From: Acetobacter estunensis | Lineage (GTDB): Bacteria > Pseudomonadota > Alphaproteobacteria > Acetobacterales > Acetobacteraceae | Length of the DNA stretch: 64,000 bases | Assembly: GCF_011516945.1 (NCBI RefSeq) | Contig: NZ_WOTH01000010.1 | Location: forward strand, 1-64,000 | Direction: 5' to 3' | Shown: piece after piece, positions 1 through 9,670 of the stretch | Layout of the letters: the number at the start of each line of letters is the position of its first letter | How positions within the stretch are numbered: position 1 is the stretch's first letter | Notes under the pieces: generated by a model | Seen by the model: only the letters and a program-made list of their open reading frames with translations | What the model was told of the DNA's origin: nothing | Databases searched by the model: none | Position numbers and translations under genes: made by a program

Positions 1-127
1 ATCTGCCTCCAGAGGCAAAATGCCGTTGTCATTCCAGATCAGACGCACAGGACACAGCTCTCAGAACAGAGAATAACACTCTTCAGACAAAATGTGAGAA
101 ATCCGCGTCGACGTTAACGGCGCACAC
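1..127. other. Upstream stretch of the Hint gene, no intact gene
   Basis: No start codon here opens the frame of the downstream Hint-domain gene. That frame is closed by a TAA at 74-76 and by an ATG-TGA at 92-97. From 98 it is open and reads straight into the protein. The other two forward frames are open for about 120 bases but show no recognisable protein. The stretch therefore holds either a leader or a damaged 5' part of the next gene. Confidence 0.4.
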
Positions 128-1624
128 TTGACCATCGACACCAACGCCCATGTGGCAGGTAAGATCGATATGGGAACCAGTGGTTCCACCCTTACGCTGG
201 AGAACACCAGTGGTAAGTGGGTCTATGAAGCCAATCTGCCCGGCGAAGACATTTCCGCAGGTGGCGACCAGTATTACACATACCCCGCACTGCAGAATGC
301 CATTATCACGAACTTTGGCTCCAATTCCGCGATCTGCGCCCAGAACATTCCCGGCGGTTATAGCAACAACATGGGAATCCCGGACAGCTATACGTCCAGT
401 TCCACGCTCATCATTAGAAAAGACAACTCTATCCCAACAGTAGCGACCCCAGCCAATCCGCATGCTAATAACGGCGTCGGCTATATCGGTGTCCCCGTTG
501 CTGTAACGGCTGGCTGCGGCGATCAGTCAATTTACACCAATCCGAACGATCCCTGTCAGATCGAAGGCTGCTTTCTTGCCGGCACCCACATCCTGACGCG
601 CGCTGGCGAGAAGCTGGTGGAGACTCTGGTCGACGGAGACGAGATCGCGGTGATCGAAAACGGTGAGACGGTCTATCGTCCGCTGGCATGGCTCGGTCGT
701 TCGCACGCCGATGTCGCGGCGCTGGATTTCGACCCCGACGCCTATCCGGTCCGCATCCGCAAGGACGCGTTCGGTGACAACATGCCGCACCGCGATCTGC
801 TGGTGACGTCCGAGCACAGCATCTTCATCGACGGTCGTCTCGTGCCGGTCCGCATGCTGGTCAATGGCCGCTCCATCACGGTCGAGCGCTCCATCACCGA
901 TTACGACTTCTATCATGTCGAGCTTGAGCAGCATGGTGTGATCGTCTCCGAAGGTCTGGCCACCGAGAGCTATCTCGACACCGGTAACCGCGGCACGTTC
1001 GAGAACTCGGTGGTGCGCACACTGCGTCCGCACTTCGCTGGCGGCATCACCATTTCTGGCGGCAAGAGCTGGGAAAGCAACGCGGCCGCTCCGCTGACCA
1101 CGGATCGCGAGACGGTCGAGCCGATCTGGCACCGTCTGGCCGCCCGCGCCGAGGAGCTGGGACTTGCCTCCGACGCCGCGCCGGTAACCACCACGGAAGA
1201 GACCAACATTCGTCTGGTCACGGAAAACGGTCGCGAGATCCGTCCGGTGCGTCACGCTGGTAACACCTACAGCTTCATGGTGCCGGGTGACGTGACGTCT
1301 GTGCGTATCGCCACCAACGCCTCACGTCCGGCGGATGTGGTCGGCCCGTTCTGCGATGACCGCCGTCAGCTTGGTGTGGTTGTGGGCGACGTCAACGTGA
1401 CGGCTGGTCGCAGCCGCCACAGCGTCAGCGCCCATCTGACGGCCACGGCTCTTGAGGGCTGGCAGGCATGGGAAGGCGGCGTGGGTCGCTGGACCGACGG
1501 CAACGCGGTACTTGATCTGGGTGCTGCTGGCGACAATCTGTTCGCCCGCATGGTCGAGATCGAAGTGCTGACTGGCGGTCCCTACATCGTCGAGACAGCC
1601 GAAAGCGGCGCTCAGGTCGCCTGA
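128..1624 (+). CDS. Hint (Hedgehog/intein, Hint_2) domain-containing protein
   Basis: 498 residues from a TTG codon. The Hint domain spans about residues 146-290: a leading Cys148 in the GCFLAGTHI block, a VTSEH block with His230, and the closing SYLDTGNR motif of the Hint_2 type common in acetic acid bacteria. Residues 1-145 are Gly/Thr/Asn-rich and resemble the short beta-strand repeats of secreted surface proteins. About 200 residues of uncharacterised sequence follow the Hint core. Hint domains self-process proteins; whether this one does is not known. No ATG or good ribosome site supports the start, the frame is blocked just upstream, and no signal peptide is visible, so the 5' end may be lost or frameshifted. 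A strong terminator follows directly. Confidence 0.75.
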   Translation: MTIDTNAHVAGKIDMGTSGSTLTLENTSGKWVYEANLPGEDISAGGDQYYTYPALQNAIITNFGSNSAICAQNIPGGYSNNMGIPDSYTSSSTLIIRKDNSIPTVATPANPHANNGVGYIGVPVAVTAGCGDQSIYTNPNDPCQIEGCFLAGTHILTRAGEKLVETLVDGDEIAVIENGETVYRPLAWLGRSHADVAALDFDPDAYPVRIRKDAFGDNMPHRDLLVTSEHSIFIDGRLVPVRMLVNGRSITVERSITDYDFYHVELEQHGVIVSEGLATESYLDTGNRGTFENSVVRTLRPHFAGGITISGGKSWESNAAAPLTTDRETVEPIWHRLAARAEELGLASDAAPVTTTEETNIRLVTENGREIRPVRHAGNTYSFMVPGDVTSVRIATNASRPADVVGPFCDDRRQLGVVVGDVNVTAGRSRHSVSAHLTATALEGWQAWEGGVGRWTDGNAVLDLGAAGDNLFARMVEIEVLTGGPYIVETAESGAQVA

Positions 1625-1665
1625 TCGCGCATTGATCGGACACCTCCAGCCTTCGGACTGGAAAG

Positions 1666-1692
1666 AAAGGGGGGCTTCGGCTCCCCTTTTCT
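1666..1692 (+). terminator. Rho-independent terminator after the Hint gene
   Basis: A 10-bp stem (1666-1675 with 1680-1689, one G-T pair) closes on a TTCG tetraloop and runs into T residues. It lies about 40 bases after the Hint gene stop and isolates it from the regulator gene. Confidence 0.85.
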
Positions 1693-1989
1693 TGTTTGGG
1701 ACCGTGAGCGGAAATGTGTCAGCCCTGTCCGGTCAGCCGCCGAATGGTCACATTCTCCCGTCTGTGCGCACAAAAAACGACATCTTTTCCCGTCACACGC
1801 GGTCCCGCCTGACGAAGCCGGAATGTTCTCCCTGAAGTATTCACGGTCATGAAACCGTTTGGTGCCATGTTCACGTGCCGATCCGTGCCCGTTTCTGCCC
1901 ATAGCAGACAATTGGCACAGCCCGGCACACCGTTGCCCGACGCGCCTGAACACCGGCCGTCGCCAGCCGGAATGGAAAGACAGGGATTG

Positions 1990-4047
1990 ATGGGCGTGTT
2001 TGATCATACCAAACCGGGAGTGCGGAAAGCCGAAGCTTCCATCCTGCGACTTGACCTGATGAGCGTGATGTCCGTGCAGATGCTCGACGGCACGTCACTG
2101 ACACCGACCGGGGCCAAGACCCGCGGGCTTCTGGCCATACTCGCCCTCTCCGATCGCCGCCCCGTCACCCGCAGGGCTCTGGCGGGGCTCCTGTGGAGCA
2201 TGCGCTCTGAGGAACAGGCCCGCGCTTCTTTGCGGCAGGAAATTCATCGCCTGACCGAAGCGCTCAGCCCCTTAGGCACCGACATTCTCGATGTGCAGCG
2301 TCACGCCCTGTCGCTCAAACCCGTGCTGACCAGCGTGGACGCCGAGCGTTACCTCAACGCCACTCCCTCCAACATCCTGCGCCTGCCCGAAACCGACACC
2401 CTGCTGCTGTCGGACCTGGACGGCGTCGATCCGGCTCTGGACGAATGGTTGGCACATCAGCGCGACCGCCTGCGTCATCATCTGATTTCCACCCTCGAAC
2501 AGGCCCAGAGCACTCTTTCGGACCCCGATCAGCGCCTGTCCGCCGCCAACCGGCTCCTGCACGTCGATCGCCTGAACGAGACGGGATGGCGCACTCTCCT
2601 GCGGGAACTGGCACGCCGCAACGACAGCAGCACGGCCCTGCTGACGGCGGAACAGTGTCTCACCACCTTCCGCGACAGCCTGCACACTGAGCCGAGCGCT
2701 GCCACCATGGCAGTTATTTCCGAAGTGCGGCATCTGGCCAATACACTTGCCCACGACATGGACGCGCCTCCAACGGCAAGAGCGTCAACGACCACAACCC
2801 TTCCCGCAGCGCGTGATATCGCCAGCGTCGCCTTTACGTTTCCCGATCGGACGACACCTCTGTTCCCTCTGGTGGAGTCGGTGTTCGATCAGGCAACCGC
2901 CGGCCTCGCACGATTCGGTTTTCTTGCCCTGTTTCCGCCCTCTCCCAAGGAATCCGAGGATCAGGGCGGACCGCATCACACCCATGACTACCAGATCGAA
3001 CTGAAGATCAGACCCACCACCCCGCCTCCAAGCAAGGCGCCTTCCCCCTCTGCCCGGCTGGTGGTGCGTGTGACGGACCAGCGTCGGGACAATCTCATCA
3101 TCTGGGCCGAACGGTTCACAATCACGGCTGACAATGCCGACGCGATCGGAGCTTTTCTCGTCACGGAAATTGCCTGGCGTATTGCCATGGCCGAAGCCCG
3201 CAACGCCGCCAGTCGCCCGGCCCATGAACTCTCGCCCCTCGAACTTGGCCTGCGCGCTTTCGCGCTGACCAGCCGCAACGATCCTGCCGTGCTGCCGCAA
3301 GCCCGTGACATGCTGTCCGATGCGCTGGATCACCTTCCTGAAAATCCGTTCCTGCTTCTGATCGCGGCGCTCAACGGGCTCCTCAGTTCAACGGAGATCC
3401 CCTCTCCCCAACAGGCGGCTGAAGCACGCACACGCGGAATCGAAGCAGCCCGCAAACTGACGCAACTCCTGCCGGAAACGGTGATCGGTCGCCTGCTTCT
3501 CGCACGCCTTCAGATGGACGATCCGTCCACATTGACGTTCGGACGCCAGCTTCTCATCGAGACGCTTCCGTCCTGCTCTGGCAGCGGCATCGGTGTCATC
3601 GTCGATGCCTATGCAACCCTGCTGGCAGGACAGGCGCAAAAAGCTGCCCGAACTCTTCTGGCCTTCCGTCAGCAGCATCCAACCCACCCTTTCTTCGATC
3701 TGCTGGACACGGACTTCATGCTGATCTTTCTCCTTGGCGGAGAGTTCAAGGAGGCGGCCGAGCGGGGACGCACATCACTCAGTGCAGCTCCAACACGGGT
3801 ATCCATGCTCGTTCTGCACGCCGCCACACTCGTTGCCCTGCGGGAAAAAGGACACAAAGATGTCAGTGACGAGCTGGACGCCACACGCGCTCAACTCAGT
3901 CGTCTTGCCCCGACACTTTCTCCGGAAGACGTCCTCGCGCATCATGCCACTCTTCCATCTCCTTTGGCCGAAACGCTGCTCTCCCTGCTGCGACAGGCAG
4001 GGCTGCCCGCCTCGCCGGAACAGAAAGGGGAGCAATGCTTGGCGTGA
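1990..4047 (+). CDS. BTAD/SARP-like transcriptional regulator with C-terminal repeats
   Basis: 685 residues from this ATG. The N-terminal 110 residues look like the winged-helix DNA-binding domain of SARP/OmpR-type activators (TRGLLAILALS, then a basic helix around LRQEIHRL). A bacterial transcriptional activation (BTAD) helical domain follows to about residue 240. The middle (about 270-420) resembles the TolB-like segment often joined to such regulators, and the last 250 residues are helical and TPR-like. I chose the ATG at 1990 because AGGGA lies a few bases upstream; in-frame ATGs at 1849 and 1972 would add 47 or 6 residues of non-conserved sequence. The target is unknown. It stands alone between the terminated Hint gene and a lipoprotein gene. 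Confidence 0.75.
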   Translation: MGVFDHTKPGVRKAEASILRLDLMSVMSVQMLDGTSLTPTGAKTRGLLAILALSDRRPVTRRALAGLLWSMRSEEQARASLRQEIHRLTEALSPLGTDILDVQRHALSLKPVLTSVDAERYLNATPSNILRLPETDTLLLSDLDGVDPALDEWLAHQRDRLRHHLISTLEQAQSTLSDPDQRLSAANRLLHVDRLNETGWRTLLRELARRNDSSTALLTAEQCLTTFRDSLHTEPSAATMAVISEVRHLANTLAHDMDAPPTARASTTTTLPAARDIASVAFTFPDRTTPLFPLVESVFDQATAGLARFGFLALFPPSPKESEDQGGPHHTHDYQIELKIRPTTPPPSKAPSPSARLVVRVTDQRRDNLIIWAERFTITADNADAIGAFLVTEIAWRIAMAEARNAASRPAHELSPLELGLRAFALTSRNDPAVLPQARDMLSDALDHLPENPFLLLIAALNGLLSSTEIPSPQQAAEARTRGIEAARKLTQLLPETVIGRLLLARLQMDDPSTLTFGRQLLIETLPSCSGSGIGVIVDAYATLLAGQAQKAARTLLAFRQQHPTHPFFDLLDTDFMLIFLLGGEFKEAAERGRTSLSAAPTRVSMLVLHAATLVALREKGHKDVSDELDATRAQLSRLAPTLSPEDVLAHHATLPSPLAETLLSLLRQAGLPASPEQKGEQCLA

Positions 4048-4189
4048 TCCGGCCAACGGGATATGAAGGCAGCGGAGAGAGGGGGTGTTACGCCCCGGTC
4101 CGCCGCGCTCTGGTCCACACGCTCTGAATCGGGAAACGTGTGAACGGGGATGACGGCTCGCAGGTCTTGCACAGGAGACGCAGCAGCAT

Positions 4190-4705
4190 ATGGTCACTTC
4201 CCGCGTTCGCAGGCGCTTCCGGGGCACCGGTCGCCTCTCCGGCCTGACATCGGCAGCACTGGCTGCCCTGCTGCTTGCCGCATGTTCCAGCCATGACAAG
4301 GCCAGCGAACTCACCGCGCCACGCAATCACCTCCTGAGCGAAGATCGCAGCGCCACCGGAGGCGACGACCAGCTTTCCGGCGGCGTGAACGCCTATTTGT
4401 GGCGCGGCGCGCTCGATACGCTGTCCTTCATGCCGATCGCCAGCGCGGATGCGGTGGGCGGGTTCATCCTGACCGACTGGTACACACCGCCGGCTGACCG
4501 TGACGAGCGCTTCAAGATCACAGCCTATATTCTCGACCGGCGACTGCGTTCGGATGCGCTGCGTCTGACCGTGTTCCGTCAGGTCCGTGAAGGCAACGAG
4601 TGGGTCGATATGCCGCCCGCCGCCAACACGGCCTCCGACATCACCACCAAGGTTCTCACCCGCGCCCGTCAGCTTCGCGCCGAGAACGGCAACCGCGATA
4701 ACTGA
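4190..4705 (+). CDS. DUF3576 lipoprotein
   Basis: 171 residues. A basic N-terminus and a hydrophobic stretch end in a lipobox (LLAAC), so this is probably a lipoprotein anchored in the envelope. The rest matches the alphaproteobacterial DUF3576 type: NAYLWRGALDTLSFMP, then GGFILTDWY, then a region of alternating beta strands. AGGAG lies upstream of the ATG. It precedes leuS and lptE on the same strand with a 78-base gap, so it may be transcribed with them. Biochemical function is unknown; the lptE neighbourhood only loosely suggests an outer-membrane role. Confidence 0.85.
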   Translation: MVTSRVRRRFRGTGRLSGLTSAALAALLLAACSSHDKASELTAPRNHLLSEDRSATGGDDQLSGGVNAYLWRGALDTLSFMPIASADAVGGFILTDWYTPPADRDERFKITAYILDRRLRSDALRLTVFRQVREGNEWVDMPPAANTASDITTKVLTRARQLRAENGNRDN

Positions 4706-4783
4706 TCGGTTGCCCTCCGCTTCCTCTTTCTTGTCGGCAGCCCTCACAGGCTGCCCTTTCGCCTTTTCGGACTGCCCAGATTC

Positions 4784-7402
4784 ATGACCGCTGACGCTTC
4801 TCCCGCCCATTACGATTTCCATTCCGTCGAGCGCCGCTGGCAGGAGGAATGGGCGAAGAACAGCGTCTTTACCGTGCCGGACGTGCCCCCCGCCGACCGG
4901 CCGAAATATTACGTGCTGGAGATGTTCCCTTATCCCTCCGGCCAGTTGCACATGGGGCATGTGCGCAACTACGCGCTGGGCGATGTCGTGGCCCGCTACA
5001 AGCGCGCACGCGGCTTTTCCGTGCTGCACCCGATGGGCTGGGACGCGTTCGGCCTGCCCGCTGAAAACGCGGCCCGCGAACGCGGCGTGCATCCGAAGGA
5101 ATGGACGCTCGCCAACATCGCCGCCATGCGCGAAACCCTCAAGCGGCTGGGCTTCTCCCTGAACTGGGACCGCGAAATCGCCACCTGCCTGCCGGACTAT
5201 TACGGCAAACAGCAGAAAATCTTCCTCGATTTCCTTGCCGCCGGTCTGGTGGATCGCCGCGAATCCTGGGTGAACTGGGATCCGGTGGACCACACCGTGC
5301 TGGCCAACGAGCAGGTGGTGGACGGCCGTGGCTGGCGCTCCGGCGCACTGATCGAGAAAAAGAAGCTCTCGCAGTGGTTCCTGAAAATCACCCAGTTCGC
5401 ACCGGATCTGCTGGACGGTCTGAAAACGCTGGAGCGCTGGCCCGAGCGTGTGCGCGTGATGCAGGAACGCTGGATCGGTCGCTCCGAAGGTGCGCGTCTG
5501 CGCTTCCCGCTGGCGCATCCGCCGGAAGGGCTGGACGCGGAACTGAACTCCGTCGAGGTCTTCACCACACGTCCCGACACACTGTTTGGCATGTCTTTCC
5601 TCGCGATTGCGCCCGACCATCCGCTGGCGGCTAAGGTGGCGGAAACCAATGCGGACGCCGCCGAATTCATCGCGGAATGTCGCCGTCTCGGCACGTCGGT
5701 CGAAGCAGTGGAAACCGCCGAGAAACGCGGCTTCGACACCGGGTTGAAAGTCGCGCATCCGTTCCTGCCGGACGCCGCCTTCCCTGTGTGGATCGCCAAT
5801 TTCGTGCTGATGGATTACGGCACGGGCGCACTGTTCGGCTGCCCGTCGGGCGATCAGCGCGATCTCGATTTTGCGCGCAAATACAACCTGCCCGTCACGC
5901 CGGTCGTGCTGCCTGCCGGTGAGACCGCCGACACCTACCGCATCATGGACAAGGCGTGGACGGGCGACGGCACCATGATCAATTCCGGCTTTCTCGACGG
6001 GCTGTCCTGCGCAGACGCCCGCAAGGAAGCCATCGCGCGCCTTGAGGGACTCGGCGTCGGCTCCGGCGTGGTCAACTGGCGTCTGCGGGATTGGGGTGTG
6101 TCCCGTCAGCGCTACTGGGGCTGCCCGATCCCCATCATCCATTGCAAAAGCTGCGGCGCCGTGCCCGTGCCGGACGAACAGCTTCCGGTGGAACTGCCCG
6201 ACGACGTTACGTTCGATCGTCCGGGTAACCCGCTCGACCATCATCCCACGTGGAAACACGTGGCCTGCCCGAAATGCGGCAAGCCCGCCACGCGCGAGAC
6301 GGACACGTTCGACACGTTCGTGGACAGCTCATGGTATTTCGCGCGCTTCACAGCCCCACACACCGCCACACCCACGAACAAGGCGGCCGCTGACGGCTGG
6401 CTGGCCGTGGACCAGTATATTGGCGGCATCGAGCACGCGATCCTGCATCTGCTCTACGCACGCTTCTTCACCAAGGCGATGAAGCAGACCGGCTATCTGG
6501 ATGTGAGCGAGCCGTTCGCGGGCCTGTTCACGCAGGGCATGGTCAACCACGAGAGCTACAAGGACCAAAACGGCAACTGGCTCTATCCTGAAGAAGTGGA
6601 GCGCAGCGGCACCAGCGCCACACACCGCGAAACCGGTACGCCCGTGACCATCGGGCGTGTCGAGAAAATGTCCAAGTCCAAGCGCAACACGGTGGCCCCT
6701 TCCGCCATCATCGACCGCTTCGGAGCCGACACGGCGCGCTGGTTTGTGCTGTCCGACAGCCCGCCGGAACGCGACATGGAGTGGACGGAGGCCGGTGTGG
6801 CCGGTGCCGGACGTTTCGTGCAGCGCCTGTTCCGCATTGTCACGCAGGTCGCCGCTTCCTGCCCGGTCGATGCTGCCCCCGCCGCCGAAATGCCCGAGGC
6901 CGTGGACACGTTGCGCCGCACGACACACCGCACCATCGTGGCCGTGACGGAAGCGCTCGAAGCCTTCGCTGTGAATGTGGCCGTGGCCCGCCTGCATGAA
7001 CTGACCTCGGCCCTCGCGGACGGTGAACGCGCCGCCGATCAGCCCGGCATGGCGTTCGCCCGCCGTGAAGCCGCCCGCACGCTCTGCCTGCTGAGCGCGC
7101 CCATGATGCCGCATCTGGCCGAGGAACTGTTCGCCATCATCGCACCGGGCGCCGGTATGGTGGTGGCGCAGGCGTGGCCGGAAGCCGACCCTGCCCTGCT
7201 GACCGTCACCCGCGTGAAACTGGCTGTGCAGATCATGGGCAAGCTGCGCGGCACGATCGAAGCGGAGCCGGACGAGGACGCGGCCACTGTCATCGCGCGC
7301 GCGGAAGCGGAGCCGAACGTGGCGCGACTGCTGGAAGGGCAGAAGATCGTCAAGCGCATCCATGTGCCCAACCGCATCGTCAACTTCGTGGTGGCACGCT
7401 GA
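4784..7402 (+). CDS. leuS: Leucyl-tRNA synthetase
   Basis: 872 residues, the normal bacterial length. This class I synthetase charges tRNA-Leu with leucine. The HIGH signature appears as HMGH within the [10 protein letters not shown] block near residue 55, the KMSKS loop as EKMSKSKRN near residue 625, and a CP1 editing domain lies between them. Two Cys pairs (CKSC and CPKC, about residues 455-505) fit the zinc-binding insertion. The anticodon-binding C-terminus is complete. The stop is separated from the lptE start by one base, so the two are likely co-translated. Confidence 0.98.
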   Translation: MTADASPAHYDFHSVERRWQEEWAKNSVFTVPDVPPADRPKYYVLEMFPYPSGQLHMGHVRNYALGDVVARYKRARGFSVLHPMGWDAFGLPAENAARERGVHPKEWTLANIAAMRETLKRLGFSLNWDREIATCLPDYYGKQQKIFLDFLAAGLVDRRESWVNWDPVDHTVLANEQVVDGRGWRSGALIEKKKLSQWFLKITQFAPDLLDGLKTLERWPERVRVMQERWIGRSEGARLRFPLAHPPEGLDAELNSVEVFTTRPDTLFGMSFLAIAPDHPLAAKVAETNADAAEFIAECRRLGTSVEAVETAEKRGFDTGLKVAHPFLPDAAFPVWIANFVLMDYGTGALFGCPSGDQRDLDFARKYNLPVTPVVLPAGETADTYRIMDKAWTGDGTMINSGFLDGLSCADARKEAIARLEGLGVGSGVVNWRLRDWGVSRQRYWGCPIPIIHCKSCGAVPVPDEQLPVELPDDVTFDRPGNPLDHHPTWKHVACPKCGKPATRETDTFDTFVDSSWYFARFTAPHTATPTNKAAADGWLAVDQYIGGIEHAILHLLYARFFTKAMKQTGYLDVSEPFAGLFTQGMVNHESYKDQNGNWLYPEEVERSGTSATHRETGTPVTIGRVEKMSKSKRNTVAPSAIIDRFGADTARWFVLSDSPPERDMEWTEAGVAGAGRFVQRLFRIVTQVAASCPVDAAPAAEMPEAVDTLRRTTHRTIVAVTEALEAFAVNVAVARLHELTSALADGERAADQPGMAFARREAARTLCLLSAPMMPHLAEELFAIIAPGAGMVVAQAWPEADPALLTVTRVKLAVQIMGKLRGTIEAEPDEDAATVIARAEAEPNVARLLEGQKIVKRIHVPNRIVNFVVAR

Positions 7403-7403
7403 A

Positions 7404-8105
7404 ATGAACGGAAACCGCACGACGCTGTCTCGCAGGACGCTGACGCTCGCTGGCCTCCTGCTGCTGCCCGCCAGCCTCGGCGCGTGCGGTTTCCATCCGC
7501 TCTACGAAGACACGAAATCCCATCCGGGCGTGAGCGAGCAGCTCAAGCGCGTCTATGTCGCTGGCATCCCCGAGCGGTTCGGACAGCTTGTCCGCCTGTC
7601 ACTGCAATCGGAGCTGGCCGGTGCCGATCCGGAACACCCCGATGGCTACACGCTTCAGGTCAATCCCTCACTCGATATCGAGTCGGTGGACATCCATCAG
7701 GACAACACATCCGGACGTGTGCGTATCATCGGACGGGCGCACTGGGCACTCTACACGGTGGAACAGTATCCCAAGTTTCTGGCGCAGGGCGACGCCTCCA
7801 CTCTGGACGGCATGAGCAACACCTTCGAGCAGTATTTCGCCCAGAGTCTGAATCTGCAAACCGTTCAGGCCCGCGTGGCCAAGACACTGGCAGAGGATGT
7901 CACCCAGCAACTCGCGATCTGGTTCGAGACCCACGCCCCCACCGAAAAGAGCAACCGCTCGGCTCCGGTGTATTACCAGACGCCCAATGCCATGCCGAAC
8001 TCCTCGGACCAGCAGCCCGTGGAGAAGAGCGGCGCGGACGGCATCCCGGCGCTGGCCACCGGACGGCTTGAACTCGATGACGACAACAGCGTCACCGGCC
8101 AGTAA
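7404..8105 (+). CDS. lptE: LPS assembly lipoprotein LptE
   Basis: 233 residues. A hydrophobic signal ends in the lipobox LGAC, followed by GFHPLYE, the typical start of mature alphaproteobacterial LptE. LptE plugs the LptD barrel in the outer membrane and helps insert lipopolysaccharide. The ATG lies one base after the leuS stop; upstream in-frame codons overlap leuS and lack the signal. The leuS-lptE-holA order is conserved in many proteobacteria. The C-terminal 50 residues are polar and less conserved. Confidence 0.93.
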   Translation: MNGNRTTLSRRTLTLAGLLLLPASLGACGFHPLYEDTKSHPGVSEQLKRVYVAGIPERFGQLVRLSLQSELAGADPEHPDGYTLQVNPSLDIESVDIHQDNTSGRVRIIGRAHWALYTVEQYPKFLAQGDASTLDGMSNTFEQYFAQSLNLQTVQARVAKTLAEDVTQQLAIWFETHAPTEKSNRSAPVYYQTPNAMPNSSDQQPVEKSGADGIPALATGRLELDDDNSVTGQ

Positions 8106-8135
8106 CATGGGCCGCACGCAAGCGGCCCATCCCTC

Positions 8136-9161
8136 ATGGTGAAGATCGACGGTCGATCTCTGGGCAAGGTTCTGGGCGCTCCCGACAACTGGCGCTTCGT
8201 GCTGCTGCACGGCGATGACACCGGCCTGATCCGCGAATACGCCACAACGCTCGTCCGTACGGCCGCCGGTTCGCTGGACGATCCGTTCCGCGTTTCGGTC
8301 CTTGCCCGCGAGGACCAGTCGCGTCTGGAGGAAGAAGCCACGGCGCTCTCCCTCGACGGTGGTCGGCGCGTGGTCTGGGTGCGCGAAGCCGGAGACGGGC
8401 TGGCCGCCGCCATGACCGCCATTCTCGACGGTCCCGCCGGCAGTCTCGTGGTGATGGAGGCCGGCTCCCTTCCCGCGCGCGGCAAGCTGCGCAAGCTGGC
8501 GGAATCCCGCACCGATTCCGCCTCCATCGGCTGTTACCCCGAAGAAGGCCGCGCCCTTGAAGGCTCCGTGCGACGCATGTTCGAAGAACGCAAGGTGCGC
8601 GTCACGAGCGAGGCTCTCGGATGGCTCGCCACCCATCTTGGCTCCGACCGTGCGGGCGTGCGCAACGAGATCGAGAAACTTGCGCTCTATGCCGGTGAAG
8701 GTGGCGAACTGGCGTTGGAAGATGTACAGCTCTGCATGGGGGATTCCGGCGCGGCTTCCGTGGAAGACGCGGTGTTTCTTGCCACCGAAGGAGACCGGGA
8801 AGGCACCGATCTGGCGCTGGAGCGCGCCCTTTCGGAAGGCGCCAATCCCGTGGCCGTCGCCCGCGTGTTGCTGAACCACATCGGTCGGCTGCGGCGCGTG
8901 CAGGCGCAGATCGCAGGCGGTCAGTCCCGCCCCGATGCCCTAAAGACGCTACGCCCACCTGTCTTTTTTCGCAAGCAGACGGCCTTCAACCGCGCGCTTG
9001 ATCTCTGGCCGCTCGATGCGCTGAACGATCTGGCCCGCCGCACGCAGGCTTTTGAGCTGTCGTGCAAGCAGACGGGGGCGATGGATCTGCTGCTGTGCCG
9101 CCGCCATCTTGCGGGCATTGCGGCGATGGCGGCTGGTCGGAGGCGGCGGGGGCACCGGTAA
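8136..9161 (+). CDS. holA: DNA polymerase III subunit delta
   Basis: 341 residues, the usual HolA length. Delta opens the beta sliding clamp within the clamp loader. The N-terminus (MVKIDGRSL, then FVLLHGDDTGLI) has the modified P-loop region typical of HolA, which does not hydrolyse ATP. The LGSDRAGVRNEIEKLALY segment and the C-terminal collar helices are in place. It starts 30 bases after lptE and is probably the last gene of the leuS-lptE-holA unit. Confidence 0.95.
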   Translation: MVKIDGRSLGKVLGAPDNWRFVLLHGDDTGLIREYATTLVRTAAGSLDDPFRVSVLAREDQSRLEEEATALSLDGGRRVVWVREAGDGLAAAMTAILDGPAGSLVVMEAGSLPARGKLRKLAESRTDSASIGCYPEEGRALEGSVRRMFEERKVRVTSEALGWLATHLGSDRAGVRNEIEKLALYAGEGGELALEDVQLCMGDSGAASVEDAVFLATEGDREGTDLALERALSEGANPVAVARVLLNHIGRLRRVQAQIAGGQSRPDALKTLRPPVFFRKQTAFNRALDLWPLDALNDLARRTQAFELSCKQTGAMDLLLCRRHLAGIAAMAAGRRRRGHR

Positions 9162-9184
9162 GGAGTGCGTGGTGCGCCGGAGTC

Positions 9185-9225
9185 AAGGGCGCTGCCCTTG
9201 GACCCGCCAAAGGCCGTGGGCCTTT
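9185..9225. repeat. Paired short hairpins, candidate interspersed repeat
   Basis: Two adjacent perfect hairpins follow holA: AAGGGC-GCT-GCCCTT (9185-9199) and AAAGGCC-GTG-GGCCTTT (9209-9225), joined by GACCCGCC and followed by GGAAACC. As I recall, sequence of this style recurs between genes in Acetobacteraceae and Rhodospirillales; I could not search for copies. It could also help end holA transcription, though no T-run follows. Confidence 0.45.
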
Positions 9226-9380
9226 GGAAACCGGTTACGCGGAGTGTGTTTGTTCGGTGGGGTGACTGTTAAGGGGGGGAAAGCTGACGGTCCGACTACG
9301 GTTCATCTGAATGTGCAACTGGACACGCCAGGACAGCCGTCATGCCGTCGGAGCAATATAGAGAACCATTATCGCGTGGG

Positions 9381-9605
9381 TCAGTCCGAGAGGGCAATGA
9401 CGATTTTCCCGACATGGCTACCAGTCATGAGATGGTCAAATGCCTCCCTTGCCCGAGCAAAGGGAAACACACTGTCGATCACAGGCCTCAGGCCGGACGC
9501 GGTCCATGCGCGCGCAAGGTCTTTCAGCGTCGGTCTGTCACCCACAGGGGACGTTACATAGAACGGGCACAGATATCCGCTAAAGCCCGGAATCCCCGAA
9601 CGAGA
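9381..9605 (-). pseudogene. C-terminal remnant of a medium-chain zinc-type alcohol dehydrogenase
   Basis: Read on the minus strand, this stretch encodes the characteristic end of an MDR dehydrogenase: GLRPVIDSVFPFARAREAF, then HLMTGSHVGKIVI, closing at a TGA at 9383-9381. About 70 codons are open, but there is no N-terminal catalytic domain or Rossmann core and no start. The upper boundary (about 9605) is approximate. The fragment lies directly downstream of an intact MDR quinone reductase gene on the same strand, but their sequences differ, so it is a second gene that was lost rather than a tandem copy. Confidence 0.7.
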
Positions 9606-9670
9606 CGGTCTGATGGAAGCCGAATGACAGCTGTGCGGCGAGGATAAGCCGGAGTTGCCTTGCCGCCTTA

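Noticed and set aside
4088-6259. A 723-codon open frame on the minus strand across leuS
   Set aside because: It is antisense to leuS, whose motifs are unambiguous; high GC makes long antisense frames common. Its composition (Arg/Gly/His/Gln-rich) is not protein-like.
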